60,000 nucleotides of DNA from Tubulanus polymorphus (taxonomy: Eukaryota; Nemertea; Palaeonemertea; Tubulaniformes; Tubulanidae). The notes beneath the pieces are model-generated. The model was given only the letters and a program-made list of their open reading frames with translations, searched no databases and had not been told where the DNA came from. The number at the start of each line of letters is the position of its first letter. The first letter of the stretch is position 1. Shown here piece after piece: positions 11,380 through 25,300 of this stretch. The stretch is from the NCBI RefSeq assembly GCF_964204645.1, contig NC_134031.1:2961001-3021000 (forward strand). The letters run 5' to 3'. The translations under genes and the position numbers were made by a program.

Positions 11380-14084
11380 GAATCTAACAACCTAAGACCC
11401 GAAGTCATAAGATTTGAGACCACCAGGACCAAGTCACAGTGCAACTGGACTCGTGATTTCTTGATCGTAAAAACTAAGACTTGGTCCTGAGGCCCGCATG
11501 CACGTATATATGAACAATGTATTCATAGATTCTATTCTAAAACGCATCTAAAGACTCACACATAGAGGCGAATGCGTCGGAATTCAAATGAAATATTAAA
11601 CAAGGTCGTTAATGATATGTCATTTATCACGCCCCGTATTGGCATATTTCCGTTAGAAATAATTCTATCTCCGTTTCTATGCGGTTTTGAAGTGCGATGC
11701 GTTTTGTTTTGGCGCGCGTTGAAAATCTCGCTTCAATGAGAAATTCCCCAAAAACTCTATAGCGGCAGGATATATACAATCGAAACTCGGATAGACCAGA
11801 GAAACTATGCACGGATACAAAAAGAACAATATTCGTACCGAAACATTCTTTTGTTATACGCATTCCAGTCATGATTTTGTTTGAGCTTTTTAACGACGAT
11901 TTGATTAAAAAACCTTCGCATTCTGACTTTGAAAACATGACATTTTAAAGTTTGAGAAATTCGCGGCTCGTCTTTCAATTTCGTAGATAAGGGCCTCGGA
12001 TTTCTCACGGAGAAAAAATCAAATTAAATGCCTTTCTCTGTTAGTATAAACGTTGCTCTTTTCAGAGGTCTGTCGCGGTGACCTGGTCCCAGCGGGTTCA
12101 CGAGTAAATTACTATTTTCTCATCCTAACAGATACAAAGAGTCTTTTTAATCCGACAATAATCGAATAACATACATAGGGAGTGTGCTTGTAGCATATTG
12201 ACGATTTGCATTTTTATTCGTTTAGTAAGCTGGACCCTTTTTATTGCCTATAGTTTATTAGCCTTTTGTCCGGTCAATATACATACATTACTAGAATATA
12301 AAGCCCTCTGCTTCTTTTTGTCGCTGACAAGTTCGAATGGTCATATATTCATAAGCAGGTTTTTTGCATTTTCGTATCGCGCCAGTTGTGATTCGGACAA
12401 CGAAAATCTACAATTGAATCGCCTTTGTCCGTCGTGGCTACAACAGGACAGTCAGACGGTGGGAAAAAATCGGCCACTATTTCATCAATTCTTTGATTTC
12501 ATAAATACACAGAAAAAAACCCCATCCGATCCGATTCAGACTCTTGTCCATTGTGTAGCCGTAATTGCATCGGCCAGAATAGATATTCGCGTCCGTGAGA
12601 TATTGGACGAATCTTCTTCCCGAACTTTCGTCCTCGGCGATGGAAGAAATTCACCGCTGTAAAATATTTGTAATCACGAATACTCGAAAAATGAGAGCTT
12701 TAATCTGAACCTGAAACTACAAGACAACATCGTTACGTTATATAGACTAGATAATGATTCGAAATATCATTTTAATCCGATCAGATCCCGAGATTTAATT
12801 CTCTGCGGGATAAAGCTATTGAGAAATTTCATTTCGGTTTCAATGTACAAGAATTAACTCTCTAATTCTTTAGGAGAAAACCCCCTTATTGGAAGAACAG
12901 TTCTGGAAATGGCTCATAGAATTGAGTCAAAACGTTTAATGCTCTTATAGCTTTTTCGTCATATTGTGAGTTAAATTCAAAATATGAGTGTCATTATTAC
13001 ACTGTAAAGATGTATATCACATCAATTTCTCTTCTTTTGCATAAACAGCTAATCTAATTAAGTTCAAACAGTTCATTCGACAATCTTATCACGATACAAG
13101 CACATGATTGTCGGGGATTGAATCAAACGTTAAGTCATCTCATTTTTTTTAAAAACCAGAATGAGATATAATATCACCATCAAAGATCGATGCAGCTTTG
13201 ACCAGCTTAACATAGACACCAGACACCGCTATATTTCACAGTCCGATGCAGCATTTCCAAGCATTTGTAGATTCATAGCATTTTTCCACCTTTGCGCGGA
13301 TTCTGTCGGACAAGATTCGACATTTGTATGCCGCTCACTAATGCAGCTGGCACAGGTGACATTCTCGGAGACAAAAGGAATAACACGCATTACCGAAAAT
13401 ATCTAGGCATTCTGTGGTTTCAGGTGCGCTCGCGAAACAAAAGGATTTCAAATGATCTGTCGGAAAAAAGTAGATTAATCGTTATCTGCATTCAATAACC
13501 CTTTTCATTTTTCGAAACATACATTATACATTGTTATTGAGTAAACATGAAAAAAGATGTCTTTGTTTTATGGCACTTTTTTATTCAATTTTTTTCAATT
13601 CTACGATTTTTAGAACGTGTTCGATTGAAAATTTGAGTTCGCCTCTGATTCGTCGCGGCGCAATGGAAATTGTATCGGGAGATCGTGATCGCCTTTGTTC
13701 GTTGATTCATAAGATTCATCGTTGATTCAGAACCGAACGTGGCCGAAGTGGCGAAAAATGTCGAAACGCTCGCTAAGAAAATATTAGCAATACAGGACAA
13801 AACGTGGGACGCCTGTGCAAATTGACACATGCCCTTAGATCATTGCTAAAATTGGATTTCATGTTTGTCTTATTGGATTTCCGGCGAAATTCTGTTATTG
13901 CAACCTGTCAAATCCTAATAGCCCAATCTCAGGAAGTTTCAGTTGTTAGCACTACCGGAAGGAAACGTATTTGCGCTTGTCGTCTGCTGCGGAGAGGCGC
14001 GCGCGATCGATATCTGTGTAAAAGGCGTTGGTGATTGTGAAATAAACGGCCGAAGCAAAAAGTCATCGAACTTGTCTATCACCG
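11380..14084. other. Non-coding flank, no recognised gene
   Basis: AT-rich. The 154-codon open frame at 12198-12662 starts hydrophobic but matches no family I know and has no splice or promoter context. Nothing else is supported. Confidence 0.5.
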
Positions 14085-14180
14085 GGGGAGATAAGAACCT
14101 TAGACCGAGAAACTTTGCCGCCAGGATTCGAACCCACGATACTCGAATCGACGAGGCCAGTCCCGTGTTCGGTCTAAGTT
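14085..14180 (-). repeat. tRNA-like repeat (SINE-type B box)
   Basis: The minus strand carries an exact B-box, GGTTCGAATCC (14134-14124). It is bracketed by short inverted words, CCTTAGACCGAG on the left and TTCGGTCTAAG on the right. No full cloverleaf, so not a tRNA gene. Confidence 0.4.
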
Positions 14181-14184
14181 GATG

Positions 14185-16235
14185 TTGACACAGAGCAGGA
14201 CTCAGTACCACAGTTCTTGACTCGGAGTTATTCATGGAAAATTACCTAATCTTGATTCAGGGTTAACTTTAACTCGCGTCTGTGGAACTTGATCCTGTGC
14301 TTTAAGGCAAAGAGCCGAACCCCCGAAAAGGTTATGTAGGCCTAGATAAATAAAGTGAGTGTATCATGATATTAGGGCATCTTGGCCAGAGTTTGAATAA
14401 ATCTTTGCCCGAAACTATATACCTCTCACGATTAAACACATGCACTAGTTTTATGATATGATACTTCATTTGACATACCTCATCTAACTACTTGAACTTA
14501 ACTAATTTACCTGATAAAGCTACTACACACTAAGTAGTGAGAAAGCTCTTACCTTAACTAAAATGAAGACAATCTTCAAAGTATTATTCGTCATTACGTT
14601 TTACTAATTCGACGTCAGGTTAACACGACTCCTCCACATCGTTGAAATTAACTGGTTTTACCATATTTTCGCGGAAGCGCTTCTCACACCGCGAACTCAA
14701 AATTGAACCGTGAAAAATACACCGTTTCTGGAGACGACGTTATTATTGGATATTTGGAATACATGCAAAAAATCAATAGGAAATTTTCAATTTGTTCAGT
14801 GTACGCAAACATTTATAGTTTGAACATGGAATCTTAACCCCGGCGATGTGTGCCTTCTCGCGCGGGGCATCGGCAAAAGTACACAAAATCATTGAAACTC
14901 ACTGCAATCGCCATGGCGACCGGGATTGTTGACGTCGTAGGAAATTGTTGACACTGGCAATTTCATCGCTAATTGGATCGTTGGATTCGCCACAAATGAC
15001 CAGATTTTCTGTTCGGCTAATTGAATCAGGAAGAGCTGGTAAACACTGTCGATACAAGCAGGCACTCCGGCGTCGAGTGAGAGTCAATATTGGCCAAGAT
15101 TCCTCTCTCTCTCTCGACTCGAGTGGAGTCAAGTAGCACTGCGCGAAGAAAGCGCCTTCGAATCACGAGCCGTCTTGAATGGCTTAATTGAATAAGCGAT
15201 ACCCGGAAAGTGGCCACTTACGACAAGTGATTCTTAAAATTACGACAGATTGGCGATGATCGTGTGTCGGTTAATGAACGTGATATTAGATAGCCGAAAC
15301 CTAATGAAATAATTGGCCGAACAGGCTAGATGAATATGGCTGTAGCCTCCAAACTGTCCGGTTGATTTGGCGAAGAATATACTCCACGAAATGCGTTCAT
15401 AAAAGTTAACTGTACGCGGAGTGCCCTCGAAAAAAATGTTATCTCATAGCCCATTCTCAACATCCACCTTTAGATTTATTAATTGCGTTCTTAAGAAACA
15501 AAAGCATCGCTTTGTTCGGAGTGGCGGGATATGGAGATGCTCTATTGTCCTTTTAAGGTCAGTTACGATAAAAAGGATATATTCGAAGCACAAAACCCGT
15601 TATAGGCCTCTCCCGGTAAACTCCAAGAATTCGACCCATCATTGTACAAAAGTGTTTGTACAGTTCTCACTTAATCGCTTGTAGTTATTGTCTTGCCAAC
15701 GCGGCCGTTAAGATGTAACTTGTTTACTCGGGTTTCGACCGGGCCCATTACCTCTGATTTCCCTATTGTGGCGACAGTTCGCTATCGCACTCCCGAGGAT
15801 CGCTCGACCATCGTTTCAACAAAAACTTACGCCGCATTTCGGCGCGAATAAACCGATTAATAGCGGCTATAATATCGTTCGATTGCCGTATGATAGCTTC
15901 CGTCCGTGGTATAAGGTCGATACACGTACTTAAATCCCGCCGATTTAAAGTCATCTTTTCCGCGATTCCGCCCTGAAGTCGAGGGTCAGCAAACAACGCA
16001 TGTGACTCCAACAAAGCGTTTCGGTCTTAGCCACTTCAGTTTACTCGGCAATAAAGTATCGCATAATGGTGCCTATGACTTTTATGTCTTACTAGGTTTC
16101 TTTATCTTTTTTTAAAAGGAAAACCACATCGGAATTTAGCCCGTACATGAAATTCGTTTCCCTAAAAATGTATTTCGAAGGATTTCACATACTTTTTAAC
16201 GGCGAAGTTTCGATGGAGGGTATTTCAATTCACAC
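14185..16235. other. Non-coding flank, no recognised gene
   Basis: 15700-16020 is low-repeat with several ATTA/TAAT words and an 83-codon minus open frame of unknown meaning. TAGGCCTA occurs at 14337-14344. Confidence 0.45.
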
Positions 16236-16425
16236 TATAGGATTTTATGCGATTAAAAATTCATTAAAATTTAACTGCGCCGTATCCGCTGTTGACTAAC
16301 AACCATCATCAGGTGCAATGATACCAACATCATCCAACATCATTCCACCTGATGACGGCTGTTAGTCAACAGCCGAAACGTTGTGGTTCAATTTTAATGA
16401 ATTCTTAATCGCATAAAACTTTATC
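16236..16425. mobile_element. Foldback MITE-like element (about 190 bp)
   Basis: Left arm 16236-16315 and right arm 16346-16425 are imperfect inverted complements along about 80 bp: GATTTTATGCGATTA at one end faces TAATCGCATAAAAC at the other, and CATCAGGTG faces CACCTGATG beside a loop of about 30 bp. No coding capacity and no clear target-site duplication. Confidence 0.8.
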
Positions 16426-16879
16426 GTGGGACATCTATTTCATCTAACGAAAATTACATCGTCATTTATCTCGTCCATGACAATATTATGTCTTCTAAAC
16501 TAACGCTCAATATTCAGCCCATTAAACGGTTACTTTCGTGTACAGAAAATAAAACGTGCTGATACTATGATCCATTGTTTGTAAATTTTGATAGTACGCG
16601 TATTTGTAATTTCGTGTTGTGCATCCTTAACAACAAGCTAAATATATTTCAATATAAAACCACTTAATCATTGCATCGATCGTGGGTATTGTACACCAGC
16701 TGGTGCGAACAAAGTAAAGCCTCGTCGCAAAATCTGTTACTGGCTTCACATACATATTGTCAATAACAATAATGTTGATCACTACCAGCATGCGGTGCGT
16801 ATAGACGCATCTTTATCACGAGCACTTACACGTGCGTACCGTCCACCAAGAGTCGCTGACCCACGGGTTCATTCACCTA

Positions 16880-17240
16880 TTCGTACCATCCTCCCTCTGC
16901 AGGGACTCGAACCTGATGGCATCGCTACACTCAGCAACGGCACGAACCCCTGCCATAAACGACCGTGTGCGCAGATACATGCGCAGCTTTCCGAACGAAA
17001 ACTGGCGGCACCAATCAGATTGCTCGTTGTATAATCGTTGAGGCAAATTTCAAGGAAGAACTATAAATGGGAAAACCCGGGATAAAATAAAACGGGATTT
17101 CTGATTGGCTAAAAATCACATCATCTGAACTACGCATGTATCTGCGCACACGGTCGATTATGGCAGGGTTTCGTGCCTTGGCAATCTCGATGCCATCAGG
17201 TTCGAATCCCTGCCGGGGAGGATGATTCGTACTTACGCAC
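16880..17240. mobile_element. Inverted pair of tRNA-like repeats
   Basis: 16880-17015 is the reverse complement, with divergence, of 17097-17240, separated by about 80 bp. Each arm has a B-box (minus GGTTCGAGTCC at 16913-16903, plus GGTTCGAATCC at 17199-17209), a shared upstream word GATGCCATCA, and the word ATGTATCTGCGCACACGG. In the right arm GGCAGGG (17162-17168) could pair with CCCTGCC (17208-17214). Either two tRNA-derived SINE copies inserted head to head, or one palindromic element. Confidence 0.65.
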
Positions 17241-17404
17241 CATGTTAGTAGGGGTTTGTATAGGGCCTATTAACTCGTAGTTATAATCGGGCTCCAATAC
17301 CATCGCTATAGAACCAAATGACGTATCCATCATTAAAGTGTTACTTAAGGACAACCGCCAAGTTGCCTCGATTTTGATATTGGGGAAAGGTATCTTAAGA
17401 CCCG

Positions 17405-17470
17405 TCAATTAAATTCAATTTCATTTAATTCAATTCAATTCAAGCTTTATTTGGCATAAACGTTACGCGT
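17405..17470 (-). mobile_element. Possible 3' tail of a non-LTR retrotransposon
   Basis: On the minus strand GCCAAATAAAGCTTGAATTG runs into a (GAATT)n array, the AATAAA-plus-tandem-tail layout of CR1/RTE-like LINE 3' ends. No coding is visible behind it. Confidence 0.4.
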
Positions 17471-18184
17471 CGTTCGATCAATGGTGATTTAATGACCGGG
17501 CGCTTATAGAATCAATGTTTACAAAATAACCGCATTTCTCGGATTCAAAGACTTTCAGCGCCAGCATCGACTGTTTTAGTGCATATAATATCTATCCGTA
17601 TTTCGAATAGCTGGAATTATTGAATGACCTGCTGAAATACAATAGGAAAGACAACAAACACAAAAGATGCGTTTTAGATTGAAAAACAGTAGACCTAACC
17701 ACAAACCACACGTTTTTAGAACAGTCGACGACATTTCGACTGAATGCAGTCTGCCGTTATTTTTATCATTGATACAATTAAACCGTTTTTTTTTCTTCTG
17801 AAAAGTCATCATAAATTATCAATTGATAAAATCTTTCCTGGCCCGACAATGTATACACCTGTCGCGCGCTATGCGGGTATTCGCGCTTTACAATTCCAGC
17901 GTCGCCTTATGGTTATTTCCGCAAAAAGAATTAATGGGTATAGTTTAAACGAGCCAATGAATATGACCGTAACGACCGCGCGTGGCTCGGTCACGGCGCG
18001 ACGGGGTTTCACCTCTAAACCGTTACTGACAAAACACGCACTGTGATCTACTGCATTCTGAGAACTGGGTCGGTTTCAACGCGCATGCAATAACCACGAA
18101 TTATTGGAGCTACGATGAAAATTACAATTTACGATCTTAATTCATTTATGTGCGAATGATTAGATTTGCGAACAGCACAAAACA

Positions 18185-18240
18185 GGTTCGTACAAGTCTC
18201 GCGATGGCATCAGGTTCGAATCCCAGCCGAGGGAGTTTCA
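18185..18240 (+). repeat. Third copy (fragment) of the tRNA-like repeat
   Basis: GATGGCATCAGGTTCGAATC (within 18203-18222) matches the right arm of the 16880-17240 pair and keeps an exact B-box at 18213-18223; the flanks diverge quickly. Confidence 0.5.
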
Positions 18241-21200
18241 GTGTTAGAGATCGAGCGAATTTGTTCGATATTTTCACATCAAATAACCGCTTATCCCCGT
18301 ATGAAAATAATACTAAGAGAATATCCCGCTATATTCATTAAAAAAGAAACTAGAATTCTCGATTTTATTACCCGACAATGTGTCGGAAAGAAAGGTCTTT
18401 ACGCCGGCGAGTTTTGTTTTGAAAACGTAAAACGGGTAATTTAGAAGACTTAGACGAGGAATAAGTCGCGGGTGCAGGTGTAAATTAGAGGTTTTTTCGC
18501 GCAGGTTCTTTATCGGATAAAGACGATTAGATTCTTTAGAAATCGGCTTCATTTTATTTACTTTATCGGATCATTGGGAACCGACGCCCAGAATCGAGAT
18601 CGGGTTAGTTTCAGTAATTGTTTTGAGAATGTTTTTACTCCGGTGCGATATATAAGACTTTCTAAACCGATCAGTTCACGAAGCGTCTGTCGATAAATCC
18701 GCCGCTAGCCGGCGATTATATTAACATTTCATCGGGTAGGGGCCTTAACTCAGCATTAACTCTTAAATCTATTTTACAAAAACTGATTAACCCCACAATG
18801 AAGAACTTAAATTCATTTATAAGAGGTATGTTTTTACGAAACTGATCCCTATGATGAGGTGCACAAGTACGCCCTAACTTCACGTAAATTACAATGAAAA
18901 TGAAAACGCTTAGTAAATCGAAGAAAAAAGGTGTAAGTTCATCTGTGTAGTATCTGTGGAGTGTGAACGGGGCGTTGTTTGTCTTTTCGACGGTTTAGTA
19001 ACGCAGACGATCGCCACGAACTCGCACTTAACCGGAATTATACGACAAGTTCCGGACAGTGCCGAGTGACGGGCGTAATTCGGGTACAGATTGTGTCAAC
19101 GATTCTGGATCAAGAGCCCGAGGCGACGCGCAGGATTTCTATAGAACCTGACACACATGAAGTGGCTAGAACGGCATGGCGCCATCACCTGTGGCTCGAC
19201 GGAATTTTCAAGAGGCCATAATCGGCGTTTTATATACATACATCTGTCAAACGTTACCCACGGGTCAACAACAAGTGACAACAATAAATAACGTTCGTTC
19301 AAATGATGTTGTTATTGTGCGCACACCTCTGCAACGGCTGTGACAGCTATGATCATGATGGGCCTCTCACTGGCCCGCCAGAATAGTTCTATATGCTCCG
19401 AATATTTTTTTCATAAACCAACATCCAATAAAAGCGTTAACGACTCGCGTTTAACGACACCGGAACTGAAACGAAACCTCACATGGGTAGATGATCCAAA
19501 GGGTAATTTTGAAGATGTTTCCATATCCCAAAAGGGCATTTAATTGTCCAAGAAGGCAATATTATGCGCACTCCCGCTCTGAAATTCACCAATTACCTTT
19601 GTTGATAAAATGAAAAACGACTTCCAAAATGATTTGATGGACTTCGATGGATTTGTACAAATCTCAAAAGTCCCCAAAGATCACTGCTTCGAGGATTCAG
19701 GTTGATTCATCGTACGTATCTTCAAACGGTCTGTATCACTAAAACATTAGTCGTACACGTATATCACTTCACGATCCTAAAAGGAACCGACCTCTGTCTC
19801 TCCCCTCTCATTGACAACAATAGCAAGAAAGAACCTCGAATAAACGGATAGTTACTTCTTGGACATAGAAAAATTACAATATTTGCTCGACAAACTTTTG
19901 TTGGCCGTACAACATCAAACTAATGCGAAAATCCATTACAAACTCACTAGCAAATCCAATACAAACTTTTAGAAGAGTTTGATCTACGGCGAATTTTGCA
20001 CCGTGGGAGGGAGTAAGGAAGCGCTTCACCCCGGGTTGTTCCGTCCTATTTGGATTTAATCGTTTTTACGATGTTAGGATTGTCCGAACTGCTGCAATTT
20101 ATTGTCTTGAAGGTAGCCGCGTTGGGATCTGGTGAGCTCGTAGGTCGTTAAGGCTCCGTATTTCTATTCTGGCCGATGAAACGAATTGCTTATCGTGTAT
20201 AAAAATCATGTCCACTAAGTCATGTGCGATGCATGGATTGGACTTTAATCACTGACCAACGTGGGATTGGATCGCCGGCCAGGTTCTGTAACTGGCTCCT
20301 GCGGGTGCTACAATATCACGGCAAGGACGCCGCCATGTTTGCTAATCGGACAATATTTTGATCAGTCATTGTTCGGTTTGTTACTGATGGAGCCCTTGAG
20401 ATGGCCCGGCAAAGCGGAAAAATCGATCGGACTCGTTCGAATGCCGAAGAAGACCAAACTTGGCAAACTAAATGCATACCATAAGCTAATTGGACAAGTT
20501 CTGGCCGGCATTCTAAAAGCGTTATATTCGTCGCATGTATTTTGCGGACACTTCGCGGATATAGAATGATGACCATCACAGCAAGGACAAGATGGAGGTC
20601 ATCTATGTTATCATCAGAGGCATCTATAATGATTAAGCCATGTTTAAGTCACGTTTCGAGTTTTCGTCGTTGACTATTCAGGTCATAGTTTGTATTTTCT
20701 GAATATTCTTCAGACCGAATTTGAAGATTCTATTGCTGTTGAAACGATGTTACAAGCAATAAAAAGAAACCATTCTTCATGATGATATGCATTGGGTGGC
20801 GAGTTTGCAGCCATCAGTGGGTTGCTCCGGGTGAACTTTGTTTTGGTGACCATATCGTTTTTCTTCTTTTCACGAGTGGTAACGCAGTTTACAATTCTAT
20901 GAATTTCAAATGAAAATGACTCGGATGAAAGAATACTAGCATTTCGGTTGATAATCACTCGAATCGGTTCATACACACAGCGCTCAAAGATTTCGCGTTG
21001 ATTTTTCATTTCGATTTTCCGTATTACGTTTGAAAATTGTCGGCGGTTTTCGACAAGCAGCGAATCTTCACACACGCCACAATGGACCAGATCACATTCA
21101 TTACGCACGTTCCCGAGTAAAAACATACCAACGACATTTCAAAGATCTTTTGAATCGGCGATCTTTAGCGTGTCAACAGAAATTAGTTTCTCGATTTGTC

Positions 21201-22139
21201 GGCCTTTTAAAACACCGATTTCCTGACAATTTAAAGGCAGCTGATGCTAGATGTGGGCGCAATTTCGCGTAGAATACAGAAAATGAACTTCTACAAAGCG
21301 TTCTGAGATACACGTTAAGTGCTCAAATACTAACTACAATAGGACATGTGCAATTAGACAGTTGAGCCCGTAATATTAGCGGGTTTCGCTTTTGTTTGGT
21401 GCGATTCTTACGCTGACAATGGCCACTCGAGAGTTGTCGATTTGAAAACGAAACCACCGACAAACCAAACAGCGAAGGACTATAGCACCAACAAATTTCG
21501 AACGATTTAAAAGTTGAATTTGTTATTTCTGTCTGGGAATCTGCCTTTTGCGACCGGTCTTTATGTTTCGCCTGCGGAGTGAACTCGAGTACGTACACAT
21601 CTCAATTATCACCCCTTCAATGAAGTCGATCGCGCTGCGACAAAACCCGAGTGATTTCATCAATTAGAGAATTCCTGACTTCAAACTCAACGGTGTGAAA
21701 GTCTCAGTCAATTAAACGCAGAACACAATAGACTCTTTAAACCAGCATCGGTAATTAGATTCTAATTGACATTGACGGGGCATGATTCGATTACGACAGG
21801 CGTTTAATTACTTTATGAGTCGATATAACGTCTTTCTGATTTGAATTATTATCTGCAATTTTTTTGTGTGTTTTTAAACTGAAACAAGTCCAAAATGGAA
21901 TTACTCGACTTAGACTGGTTTTGCGTAAGTTTTAAGATTGTATGTCGAACCGAAATCTACGCATTGAACTGAACCTATAGAACAAAATGTACGACCTAAG
22001 TTGAAACAAAACGAGGCAACGTTTACTTCAGACCTCATTTCCACTATCGCCGTGTGATTATGACGTAACTGATGTATTCGGCAGCTCATATTTCATACAT
22101 TTCTTCACAATTTCTAACAAGCGAGATGAGTCACTATAC
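18241..22139. other. Non-coding flank, no recognised gene
   Basis: Several open frames of 60-138 codons on both strands, the longest at 20710-21126 (minus); none resembles a known domain. No strong repeat seen. Confidence 0.45.
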
Positions 22140-22300
22140 CAGAAACAGTTAGCATTCACACGCAATAATATGACCCGGACTAAGATTTGGGCACGGGCCT
22201 TGTCCAACGATTTTGGTGTGTGTAAACAAGCACGGGCTCATTTGGTACCAGTGTGAACGCTTCGCCCGGACCATTATCACTCGTGTGATCGCGGCTTATA
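22140..22300. mobile_element. Possible degenerate foldback element
   Basis: Words such as GCATTCACACGC, GACCCGGAC and GGGCACGGGCC on the left face GTGTGAACGC, CCCGGACC and GCACGGGCTC on the right, partly in inverted order. Pairing is patchy, so an old element is only a suggestion. Confidence 0.25.
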
Positions 22301-25300
22301 ACGTCGAAATTTAAAACGCCTCGTTTTTGTAAGCCGTGCTATTATTGTGCCCGGCGATCCTTTATAGGTGTACACTCGACATTTATACAAATACACGGGT
22401 TAAACTCCTGTCGAGTTTTTACTGCGAAAATCGAATTTCAATCCCATTCGAAATAAAAGTGGTCGGTTCGGCATCAGTGGAAGATTATGTGTTGTATCAC
22501 CTGTTCAGTCATCACAAATTTCACCGACTCTGAATCAACACGTTCCCGCGTTTCAAATTATCTACACGTCGAGGAGGATAGGCCTTATTTGTATATGCAT
22601 AGTGTACCGTTACAGTACCGCTTTCAACGATTCAATCGAAATCACGAAGGAAATATGTACGTGAAATCCATGTTATTTCCCATATGTCAAAACTAACGCC
22701 TTGTATGGAATTGCTAGGCATTCAACGCTTCATGCTTTACCTTTCGGGTGATACTCATAATATACCTGGTATTCAACTTATACGTGATGAGTTGATATTC
22801 AAAATCCGCCATCGACGCTGAATTTAAGTGAATCCGATTTTGCTAATCGTATCGTAGAAGTTGCGAGCGAATTCGTGAACTTTTAATGCAAATATAATTT
22901 AGGGTATATAGTGAGTCCTTTAGCATCAACAAGTCCAACATCTTTATTAGATCTTAAAGAATACTTTCTTTCGGCCACATATCTGAAAGCCCGTTGAAAC
23001 CTCCACATTTGTCATGTACTTGATAAAAAATACGAAGTATAAGAGGCAATGTTTTGCCTGGATACATTTTAGTGTTGTTTGTACTTCGATTTCCGATTTC
23101 AAAATCAAACCCCCTGTTTCGCTCCCGGCAGGTGCGATGGGTCTGTAAGGGACACTCAATCAAAAAATCACGCGAAATTTACCAACCAAATAAATAACAG
23201 GGGCAATCCCTATTCTAAGATCAAAAACATAATACCAAACAAAAGTTATAAGCTTCTTCGAATCGAGCAGGGAGACTGCGCTGGTCTGTGATTGAGTTCT
23301 GTAGATCGAATAGATCTTCTATGTATATATTTTTCTAGTAGTCTTATCCCAGAGAATAAAGAAGGAAACATGAACATTTTACGGAAATTCGAATATGATA
23401 ACTTCCCGATTATTCGGGAAATTGTGTTCGATTGTGCAAGATTTGAAATGCTGCGTATTCGAATCCAACGCCAGCCAAAGTATAGCGGCTCTCAGCAGCA
23501 CAGTTGATTAGGAAATGTGTAAATAAATGCCAATAATCGATTATCAATTGAAAATATACGCAAAATCTACGTATTTAATCAGAGGCAGTTTTGAAGTTGT
23601 CGAAAGGGAAATACTTCAGTTTTTTCAATGGTAATCAAATGTGGTTGTTTCGTGCTTGTGTACATGGCCACCTGAATATTTTCTAGTGGACAGAGACACA
23701 GGACCCAGTTTCAAAGAAAACTAAACGGTTTCATTAGTTAGGAACACATTATACCGATGAAAATTTCAGGCCACTCTGTGATGAAACGGTCTATATAGGG
23801 CGGTGCGATACCTTAGACCCATTCCAACATTTCAGAATCTTACAGAACCTGGAAATTTTGATTCAATGAGTAAACCTCGTTAAAATAGATGTAATATAAT
23901 GAATTCCCTCAGCACATCCAAGGTTAAAAAAAACTAACTTTCAGTTCCAACTCCGAATCTGAAACCGTGTTTTATGCTTACCTACGACAACCGACAACCG
24001 TCTGGTTAATGGAGCATAATGTGTAAGCATCTTGATAAAAAAGTTTCTATTCTATCCTATTCCGTGCGGAGTTCGCATCCTCAATCAGTTTCAAAAATTA
24101 GTTTTATGAAAAACTGCATAAATAAATGATTGGAAATTGGATTGATTAGAGATTAGATCAAATAATTAAACCAGAACGTGGTTTATTTATTTGAACTGGG
24201 ATCTGAGTTTCAATTCCACGATTAAAACTATAAGAGAAAGAGCGGATCCAGAAATTTGAACAGATGGGAGTCCAGCCCTGTGTTTTCACGGATATAGTTT
24301 TTTCTAAATATCTAGATAAAAGATGCAATCTCCTGAGAAAAGAATTTCATTCATAAAAATGTACAGTCATTCTGGCGGACGCCGAAACAGCAATCGATAA
24401 TGATTTGAATTGTCGTTAGTTTCAACATTGATATGATTGATATCAACATCAGAAAGATTTCAAACACGGAGCAGCGGGGTCGAGACCCCCTAAACCCTTT
24501 AGATCCGCCCATGTGAGATAAGATCTGAATAATTTGAATTTCTTTTCAAATATATGCTTAAGCGAAAGTGGAAGTCACGGGGCGTTTAAAAATCACTGAC
24601 AACGAGTTGAAAAAATACCTCATCGACTCATAGCAGTCTTTTGACTCGTTCTAATCGAGTGGCGTTTCTATTACTATCTATTGTCTTTTTGAGTACTGCA
24701 CTCAACGGAAACGTAGTCACCAAACAAGAGAGAGAGTTTCATCTTAGCGCGACTAAGCTCTCGTTATAACGACCTGATACGCGCCGTGATGGGAATCGCG
24801 CCGCACGCCGGCAGCTGGTATCGGCTACAGGCACGCGGCCGCCTCGCCGAACAGTAGTCGCCCGAATAATAAAACCTCGGGCGTCCATTGATTTTCCACT
24901 CGTACAATTTCGATGAAATTTTAATGTAATAATTTTGCGTGTACGCGCACCGCGCGCGGCTCTCAGATTTTGACAGATTTCGACGAGCGCGTATAATGGG
25001 TGAAATTGAGAATGAATCAACCAATATTGCCGCACATTAAAGATTCATGCGGCATTAAGTACCGATGCTTGTACAACAAGGGTTGGTCTATATTTGGCTA
25101 ATATTTGTCGAGGATTCTTGAGCCGTATGTAAGCTTGTATTGTGGTTGCCTGATTGCTTGCGATAATAGTTTTTTGAGCGATTTCCAGCAGTCGAGCGAC
25201 ATATTATACGTTGATATCGGAGCCGTCACTGATTTCGACGACTGCAAAACGTCGATTTCAAATCGCAGGCGCTGATGAGGCCAAACAATCGCTCGAATTG

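Noticed and set aside
12198-12662. 154-codon plus-strand open frame with a hydrophobic N-terminus
   Set aside because: No recognisable domain, no promoter or splice context, and length not exceptional for 60 kb of AT-rich DNA on six frames.
20710-21126. 138-codon minus-strand open frame
   Set aside because: Composition is protein-like in part, but no motif or splice partner is recognised.
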